In this document: piece after piece, positions 59,162-64,000 of the stretch
Layout of the letters: each line of letters starts with the position of its first letter
How positions within the stretch are numbered: the stretch's first letter is position 1
NCBI RefSeq assembly: GCF_001613065.1
Contig: NZ_BDBQ01000084.1
Span: 1-64,000 of the forward strand
Reading direction: 5' to 3'
DNA length: 64,000 bases
From: Nocardia miyunensis NBRC 108239
GTDB taxonomy: Bacteria > Actinomycetota > Actinomycetes > Mycobacteriales > Mycobacteriaceae
Position numbers and translations under genes: made by a program
The notes under the pieces: generated by a model
What the model saw: only the letters and a program-made list of their open reading frames with translations
What the model was told of the DNA's origin: nothing
Databases searched by the model: none

Positions 59162-59743
59162 TCAGTTCCAGCGGGACTGTGCGCGGCGCTTGACCGCCGG
59201 TGAGGCGTGCGCGTTGGCCATCACCTCGAGATCCTCCAGGAAGTTCTCGACGCTGTCGGCCTTGGCCTGCAGGGTCGCCACCTGCTGACGCACCCTCTCC
59301 TCGGTGCGGTCGAGCATATTGGTGACGAGCTCGGCCTGCAGATCGCGCACGAGCTGCCGGTGCAACTGGGCGATCTGATCGCGGCCCTGCTTGCGCACCC
59401 GCTCGACCTCCGCGGTCGCGGCCTCGCGCATCTGCGCGATGATGTGGTCGGCATCGGCGCGGGCATCGGCGCGCATCCGCTCGAGTTCGACCTGCGCCTC
59501 CGCCAGAGCGTTGTCGTAGGACCGCTTGGCCTCCTCGAGCCGGGCCGCCGCCTTGCTGCTCTCCTCGAGCTGGCGCGCGATGGTGTCCTGGCTCTTGGCC
59601 ATCATCCGTCGCAGCGGCGGCAGGATCCACTTCACGAAGACGAAGATGATCACCACGAAGCCGAACAGCTGGCTGAAGAAGACGGGCCAGTCGAACGTAA
59701 TGTGATAGGGCCCCTCAGCGAGCACACCGCTGGTATCCATCAT
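59162..59743 (-). CDS. ATP synthase F0 b-type subunit matching the b part of mycobacterial b-delta, without delta
   Basis: A 193-residue protein with one N-terminal membrane helix (FSQLFGFVVIIFVFVKWIL, about 23-41) and a long charged coiled coil, the layout of subunit b. It is closest to the N-terminal part of the mycobacterial b-delta fusion (QLFGF, then QDTIARQL) up to the segment corresponding to its ATVDRFLDQL (here DSVENFLEDLEVM), and stops about 18 residues later. The delta domain of about 250 residues is absent and not found in another frame downstream. ATGA overlap couples it to atpF. It could form the peripheral stalk with AtpF. Confidence 0.85.
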   Translation of the reverse strand: MMDTSGVLAEGPYHITFDWPVFFSQLFGFVVIIFVFVKWILPPLRRMMAKSQDTIARQLEESSKAAARLEEAKRSYDNALAEAQVELERMRADARADADHIIAQMREAATAEVERVRKQGRDQIAQLHRQLVRDLQAELVTNMLDRTEERVRQQVATLQAKADSVENFLEDLEVMANAHASPAVKRRAQSRWN

Positions 59744-60249
59744 GAAGTAGCCCGTCCCCTTCGCTGGCCGGAGCTGGTGCCGGCGTGCCCTTCGTCGCGA
59801 CCGACCACGCGATCGGCCAGGGACTGCGACAGCGGCTCGACCGCCTCACGCAGTTCCGCGGCGACCTGGTCGGCCTCGGCCCGCAGTTGCGCCGCGGACT
59901 CCGCGACGATGTTGTCCGCCTCCTGCTGCGCTTCGCCGCGCAGCTGTTCGAGGATGGACCGTCCTTCGGCCCGTGCCTCGTTGCGGATGTCGGCGGCCTC
60001 GGCGCGTGCCTTTTCGAGCGCGGACTCATATCTGGCCTGTGCCTCGGCGAACGTTTCCTTGGCCTCTTTGTTGTTCGCCGAGGTCTGATCGACCCGCTCC
60101 TCGCGCTCCGTCAGGACCTTGCGGATCGGCGGAACGACGAAGAACCAGATGACTCCGAGCACGATCAAGAAGATCAGCAGTTCGGCGAAGAAGGTTCCGT
60201 TGGGAATGAGGAAGTTCCCGGCGGCCTCCACATCGGTTCGCGGAGACAT
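59740..60249 (-). CDS. atpF: ATP synthase F0 subunit b
   Basis: A 169-residue protein with a membrane helix (AELLIFLIVLGVIWFFVVPPI, about 23-43) and a charged helical stalk. It links F0 and F1 as peripheral stalk. The ATG at 60249 or the GTG at 60252 is the start. The Arg/Gly-rich end (GQRRGRATS) is less conserved. Its stop overlaps the next gene by ATGA. Confidence 0.93.
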   Translation of the reverse strand: MSPRTDVEAAGNFLIPNGTFFAELLIFLIVLGVIWFFVVPPIRKVLTEREERVDQTSANNKEAKETFAEAQARYESALEKARAEAADIRNEARAEGRSILEQLRGEAQQEADNIVAESAAQLRAEADQVAAELREAVEPLSQSLADRVVGRDEGHAGTSSGQRRGRATS

Positions 60250-60255
60250 CACGTA

Positions 60256-60513
60256 TTACTTACCGGGAGTGGCGAATACGAACAGCGCCATGAAGGCGAG
60301 GTTGATGAAGTACGCGGCCTCGACCAGACCAACGGTCAGGAAGAAGTTACCGCGCAACCGGCCCTCGGCCTCGGGCTGCCGGGTCACACCGTTGATCAGC
60401 GCGGAACCCGCCAGGCCGTCACCGATACCGGCGCCGATAGCGCCACCGGCCATGATGATGCCGCCACCGATGAGGGCACCCTGGACGATCTGAGCGGTTG
60501 CTGGATCTGCCAT
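60256..60513 (-). CDS. atpE: ATP synthase F0 subunit c
   Basis: An 85-residue hairpin of two membrane helices that builds the rotor ring. GAIGAGIGDG in helix 1, the polar loop RQPEAEGRL and the ion-carrying glutamate (Glu65) in VGLVEAAYFINLAF are present. The residues around the glutamate equal those of mycobacterial AtpE, the bedaquiline site. AGGAAG lies 7 bases before the ATG. Confidence 0.97.
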   Translation of the reverse strand: MADPATAQIVQGALIGGGIIMAGGAIGAGIGDGLAGSALINGVTRQPEAEGRLRGNFFLTVGLVEAAYFINLAFMALFVFATPGK

Positions 60514-60558
60514 TTTCACTTCCTGTTCTCGAACAGTTACTCCGACCGGCGGCGCCGA

Positions 60559-61353
60559 TCAGTGGTCTTCGTGCTCCAGAGCCATCGACTGGCTGAAGTA
60601 CAGTACGGTCAGCAGCGAGAAGATGAACGCCTGGATCGCTCCGACGAACACATCGAACATCTTCCAGATTGCGTTCGGCCCCCAGCTGATCCACACCGGG
60701 AACAGCGTGATCACCGCGACCATAACGCCGCCGGCGAACATGTTGCCGAAGAGTCGCAGCGAGAGCGACAACGGCTTGGCGATCTCCTCGATGATGTTGA
60801 TCAGCACCATCGGGCCCCATCCGGTGTGCCCCTTCAGCAACTGCTTGAAGTGGCCGCCCAGCCCGCGCCGCTTGATGCCCGCGCCCTGGTAGAAGACGAA
60901 CACGAACAGGGCCAGGGCGTAGACGAAGTTGACGTCCGAGGCGGGCGGCGACACCAGTTCACCCTCGCCGTACTGGACCGGCAGCACCGAGAGCCAGTTG
61001 GACAGCAGGATGAAGGTGAACAGCGTGACCGCCAACGGCAGAACGAACGGGGCGACCCGCAGGCCGATGCCCGATTCCACCTGTTCGCGCATCTGCACGG
61101 TGACGGTCTCGAAGAACAGCTGTACACCGTTCGGCACGCCGGAGGTGAGTTTGACACGCAGGATGATCGCCAACACGATCACGATCAGCGCGGCGACCGA
61201 CGTCGAGACGATGGTGTCGACATTGAAATCCATGCCGAGGAAATGTGCGACCGCGTGGTCGCCGACCTTGATCTTGGCACCGGCATCGGCAAGCGGGAGT
61301 TCAGACCGGGCGATCGAACTCGGGATACCGGTCAACGAGGCGTGGATCGTCAT
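60559..61353 (-). CDS. atpB: ATP synthase F0 subunit a
   Basis: A 264-residue membrane protein that forms the proton half-channels. The essential arginine is in SLRLFGNMFAGG, and the C-terminal helix has FVGAIQAFIFSLLTVLYF. It starts at the ATG overlapping the atpI stop (ATGA). A 45-base gap with ribosome site separates it from atpE. Confidence 0.96.
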   Translation of the reverse strand: MTIHASLTGIPSSIARSELPLADAGAKIKVGDHAVAHFLGMDFNVDTIVSTSVAALIVIVLAIILRVKLTSGVPNGVQLFFETVTVQMREQVESGIGLRVAPFVLPLAVTLFTFILLSNWLSVLPVQYGEGELVSPPASDVNFVYALALFVFVFYQGAGIKRRGLGGHFKQLLKGHTGWGPMVLINIIEEIAKPLSLSLRLFGNMFAGGVMVAVITLFPVWISWGPNAIWKMFDVFVGAIQAFIFSLLTVLYFSQSMALEHEDH

Positions 61354-61730
61354 GACAGCTGGCGCATCGCTTTCCACTCGGGCAGGACAGTGTGAAGAAC
61401 CAGGATGACCTGGAAGAGGGCCAGACCGAAGAAGACTCCGATGCCGTTGGGCCGGGCGAGGTAGGCCACCAGTATCGACAGTGCCGTCAGTCCGAACAGG
61501 CGGACCGCGGATGATAGCAGCAAGCCCTGCTTGCTGGGCGTCTCCGAGCGAATCTGGTGGGTGATGAACTTCCAGGTGAGCTGAGCGTTCAGCCAGCCCA
61601 ACCCGAGTCCGATGCAGATGAACGTACCCAGCAACAACCGGTCAAGCGGACCCGCTACCACCAGAGCCAGCACACCGAACGCGGTCGCAACATAGGCCGC
61701 GCGGCGTATCCGGAGTCTGTCGACATTCAC
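61350..61730 (-). CDS. atpI: ATP synthase-associated AtpI-like membrane protein
   Basis: A 126-residue protein with four membrane helices, first gene of the F0 operon. It has LGLGWLNAQLTWKF and ends LPEWKAMRQLS. Actinobacterial AtpI proteins help to build the c-ring. A GTG start at 61730 is used. Four bases couple it to atpB. Confidence 0.85.
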   Translation of the reverse strand: MNVDRLRIRRAAYVATAFGVLALVVAGPLDRLLLGTFICIGLGLGWLNAQLTWKFITHQIRSETPSKQGLLLSSAVRLFGLTALSILVAYLARPNGIGVFFGLALFQVILVLHTVLPEWKAMRQLS

Positions 61731-62160
61731 TGTGACACCGCCTCGCCGGTCGTCCCACCTCGTAGTGGGTCATGATTGTCCGTCAGCTTACACATACTCA
61801 ACGACGTTGCGTAGCAACAATTTTGATCTTCGCACAGATGATCTTGATATGGCTCGGAATCGTGTCGGGACAGCTCTACAGCGATCCCCCAGCTAACGGG
61901 ACAAATGGCCCATATCCGGCAAATCGGTGTGACGCAACACTATCCGGCGTCGGTCCGGCAAAACCGGCGCCACGCCATTATGAGGGAGGGCTTTTCGGCG
62001 GAATGTCGCAATACAAACATGCGTTTCGGGGCGGGACCGGGCTACCCGGACGCGGATTCGGCGTCAACATCGGCCGCCGCCGACACGTGCGGGACCGCTG
62101 GCGCGCGACCCCCGCATCGGCGAAGGTGAGTGGACGATCGCCGGACCGAGAGGCGGCACC
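61731..62160. other. Divergent promoter region of the F0 operon
   Basis: About 430 bases. The part 61770-61860 is AT-rich and should contain the promoter of the F0 operon (leftward). The rest has no gene that I can support and should serve the DUF3311 gene (rightward). Confidence 0.4.
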
Positions 62161-62445
62161 ATGCCGGAATCCACGACCGCGCCCATCCCCCTGCGCGAAC
62201 GCGGGAAGATCCTGTGGCTGCTCGCACTGCCGGGCCTGCTGTACTGCCTCGCGCCCTTCGTGGCCAACCGCATCGAACCGCGCGTGGCCGGGATCCCCTT
62301 CCTCGTCGTCTATTTCCTCGTCGTGACGGTGCTGACCGGGCCGGTCGTCGCCCTGGTGGCCCGGTTCGATCCGGCATATCGCACGGGTGCACCGGAATAC
62401 GTGCCCGCCGACGAGAACCCCGCGCAGCCGGACCAGGGCGCATGA
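62161..62445 (+). CDS. DUF3311 small membrane protein
   Basis: A 94-residue protein with two membrane helices (LLALPGLLYCLAPFVANRI and PFLVVYFLVVTVLTGPVVAL). DUF3311 proteins almost always precede a sodium:solute symporter and probably form a small subunit of it. The symporter gene here follows after a short overlapping frame. Confidence 0.88.
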   Translation: MPESTTAPIPLRERGKILWLLALPGLLYCLAPFVANRIEPRVAGIPFLVVYFLVVTVLTGPVVALVARFDPAYRTGAPEYVPADENPAQPDQGA

Positions 62446-62624
62446 GCGAGCTGTGCACGGCGTACTCGACCGCGGGGCGAGGCGCGGTCGTGAACATGGC
62501 GCAGCGGACCCTCGCCGCCGGACATCAGCGTCAGCGAGGTGGAGTTGTGAGCCGAGCACAGCAGAGTCCGCCTTCGACACAGTGCGTGGCGCCGAAGCAG
62601 GGCGATGTCGAGGTGGCGTCGTGA
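62442..62624 (+). CDS. Possible 60-residue linking frame between DUF3311 and the symporter
   Basis: The frame starts at an ATG inside the DUF3311 stop (ATGA at 62442) and ends in a TGA inside the symporter GTG (GTGA at 62621). The 60-residue product is polar (MSELCTAYSTAGRGAVV at the start) and has no recognised domain. The two exact overlaps suggest translation through the gap, but coding is not proven. Confidence 0.3.
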   Translation: MSELCTAYSTAGRGAVVNMAQRTLAAGHQRQRGGVVSRAQQSPPSTQCVAPKQGDVEVAS

Positions 62625-64000
62625 GCGCCCGCGCGGCGGTGGCCGTCTGGCTGTTCGCGGTCGCGATGATCGTCGCGGTCGTGATCGGGGTGCTGTCCGG
62701 ACGCGGCCGGGAACGTTCCATGTCGGAGTGGTCGGTGTCCGGGCGCGGGCTGGGGACGCTGTTCGTCCTGCTGTTGATGGCGGGCGAGTCGTATACGAGT
62801 TTCTCGTTCCTGGGTGCGGCGGGCTGGTCGTATCGATACGGGGTGCCGATCTTCTATCTGATCGCGTACCTGAGCACCGGTCTGGTCGCCGCCTACTTCG
62901 TCGCGCCGCTGCTGTGGACCTACTGCGCCCGGCACGGGCTGATGTCGATCGCCGACATCGCCGAATTCCGGTTCGGGTCGCGAGCGCTGGGCGTCGTCGT
63001 GGCGGTGATCTGCACGATCTTCCTGATTCCCTATGTACAGCTGCAGATTCAGGGCATGGGCGTGGTGGTGCACGCGATGTCCTATGGGGCCGTCGACCTG
63101 AAGATCGCCGCCGTCGTGTCGTTCGTGGTGGCCGAGGCGTTCATCCTGGCCTCGGGACTACGCGGATCGGCCTGGGTGAGCGTGCTCAAGGATGCGCTCG
63201 CGGTGTTGTCGGTGGTGTTCCTGGCGATCTACGTGCCCTGGCACTACTTCCACGGTCCGGGGCGACTGCTGGACCGGCTGGTGACCGAACATTCGCGGTG
63301 GCTCACATTTCCGGGCGCCGGCGGCGGGACCTTCGGTACGGCCTGGTTCATCTCGACGATCGTGCTGAACGTCGTGACCATCTGCATCTTCCCCACCACC
63401 GTCGCGGGATATCTCTCGGCGAGCGGTCCCACTGCGCTGCGGCGCAATTCGATTCTGCTGCCCTGGTATCAGTTGCTGCTGGTGATCCCGATGTTCATCG
63501 GCGCGGCAGCGCTGTTCGTCGCGCCGAACCTGACCGATCCAGATCTGGCGCTGTTCACCCTGGTGACCGATTCGCTGCCGCCCGCGGTGGTGGCGCTCAT
63601 CGGCATCGCGGGCGCGCTGTCGGCCATCGTGCCGATGAGCGTCTTCCTGGTGTCGATCGGAACACTGTGGGGCAGAACGATTCTCGGCGGCGGCCTGGCG
63701 GGCGCGGCCCGGAGTGCGGCCGGCGAACCGGGCCGATCCGCCGACCGGCAGCGCGAATGGTCACGGCTGATCTGCCTGATCGCCGGTGCGATCGCCCTGG
63801 GCGGTGCGCTGCGGTATCCGAAATTGCTGGTGAATCTGTCGGTGCTGTCCTACGAGGGCATCGCGCAGTTGCTGCCCGCGGTGTTGTTCGGGCTCTACTG
63901 GCGACGCCTGACCGCCGCCGGCGCATCCGCCGGGCTGGTCGTCGGCACCGTGATCGTGCTCGTCCTGCATGCCACGGGGCGGGATCCGCTGTGGGGCGTC
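62621..64000 (+). CDS. Sodium:solute symporter, 3' end outside window
   Basis: At least 460 residues of a multi-helix SSS-family transporter, open at the right edge. The first helices show VWLFAVAMIVAVVIGVLSG and the family's GRGLGTLFVLLLMAGESYTSFSFLGAAGWSYRYG, given here as overlapping recognisable pieces GRGLGTLF and ESYTSFSFLGAAGW. Helix 5 has QLQIQGMG. The DUF3311 neighbour is typical of monocarboxylate/pantothenate-type members. GTG start at 62621 with GAGGTGG upstream. Confidence 0.9.
   Translation, partial: MSARAAVAVWLFAVAMIVAVVIGVLSGRGRERSMSEWSVSGRGLGTLFVLLLMAGESYTSFSFLGAAGWSYRYGVPIFYLIAYLSTGLVAAYFVAPLLWTYCARHGLMSIADIAEFRFGSRALGVVVAVICTIFLIPYVQLQIQGMGVVVHAMSYGAVDLKIAAVVSFVVAEAFILASGLRGSAWVSVLKDALAVLSVVFLAIYVPWHYFHGPGRLLDRLVTEHSRWLTFPGAGGGTFGTAWFISTIVLNVVTICIFPTTVAGYLSASGPTALRRNSILLPWYQLLLVIPMFIGAAALFVAPNLTDPDLALFTLVTDSLPPAVVALIGIAGALSAIVPMSVFLVSIGTLWGRTILGGGLAGAARSAAGEPGRSADRQREWSRLICLIAGAIALGGALRYPKLLVNLSVLSYEGIAQLLPAVLFGLYWRRLTAAGASAGLVVGTVIVLVLHATGRDPLWGV

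Noticed and set aside
58902..59288. A plus-strand frame of 128 codons between the metallophosphoesterase and the F0 operon.
   Set aside because: It runs across two terminator hairpins and is antisense to the end of the b-type gene.

Overview
The window is chromosomal DNA of a high-GC mycolic-acid actinomycete, most likely Nocardia or a close relative. The evidence is a secreted mycolyltransferase of the antigen 85 family, many type VII (ESX) secretion substrates, tuberculosis-like FHA and serine/threonine kinase proteins, GTG and TTG starts, and a gene backbone that I recall from Mycobacterium tuberculosis. That backbone is nnr, glmS, an Rv3438-like gene, Rv3439c- and Rv3440c-like genes, glmM, rpsI and rplM. 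Species assignment is inference; no rRNA or tRNA gene was found.

Layout. 1-8.3 kb is mostly housekeeping: NAD(P)H-hydrate repair enzyme (cut by the left edge), a cupredoxin lipoprotein, a secreted lytic transglycosylase, a MarR/MFS divergent pair, glmS and an alpha/beta-hydrolase-like protein. 8.3-31.4 kb is an accessory block dominated by type VII secretion genes. It holds a plus-strand operon (8522-12035: WXG100-like protein, large WXG effector, accessory protein, RDD membrane protein), a small MarR/rhodanese/XRE/DUF397 section, and a tandem duplication of a four-gene module (15240-22155: DUF3558 lipoprotein, small helical protein, PPE-like protein, EspG). A minus-strand operon (28749-23874) adds an EspC-like protein, two large WXG effectors, a coiled-coil protein and a tail-anchored protein. 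The segment looks inserted between the Rv3438- and Rv3439c-like genes.

31.4-39.1 kb returns to the backbone: a three-gene unit with its own EspC/WXG-like proteins, glmM, rpsI, rplM, then an Hsp70-fold-like protein. The ESX-4 core that follows rplM in M. tuberculosis is not here. 39.2-53.9 kb carries a large FHA-ABC transporter (Rv1747-like), a lipoprotein zinc protease, an FHA protein, three tandem paralogous lipoproteins, a membrane serine/threonine kinase, a frameshifted glycosyltransferase and a pair of WXG100 proteins closed by a strong terminator. 54-58.8 kb holds the mycolyltransferase, a secreted peptidase-like hydrolase, a DinB-type enzyme and a membrane metallophosphoesterase.

59.1-61.7 kb is an ATP synthase operon containing only F0 genes (atpI, atpB, atpE, atpF and a b-type protein that stops where mycobacteria continue into subunit delta). 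Two strong hairpins follow it and no F1 genes do. The right end has a DUF3311/sodium:solute symporter pair cut by the window edge.

The most interesting signals are the duplicated lipoprotein/partner/PPE/EspG module, a 92-bp intergenic element whose two copies differ by compensatory base-pair changes, the F0-only ATP synthase cluster, and a C-terminal tail ending in SWLV shared by two otherwise different proteins of the type VII island.
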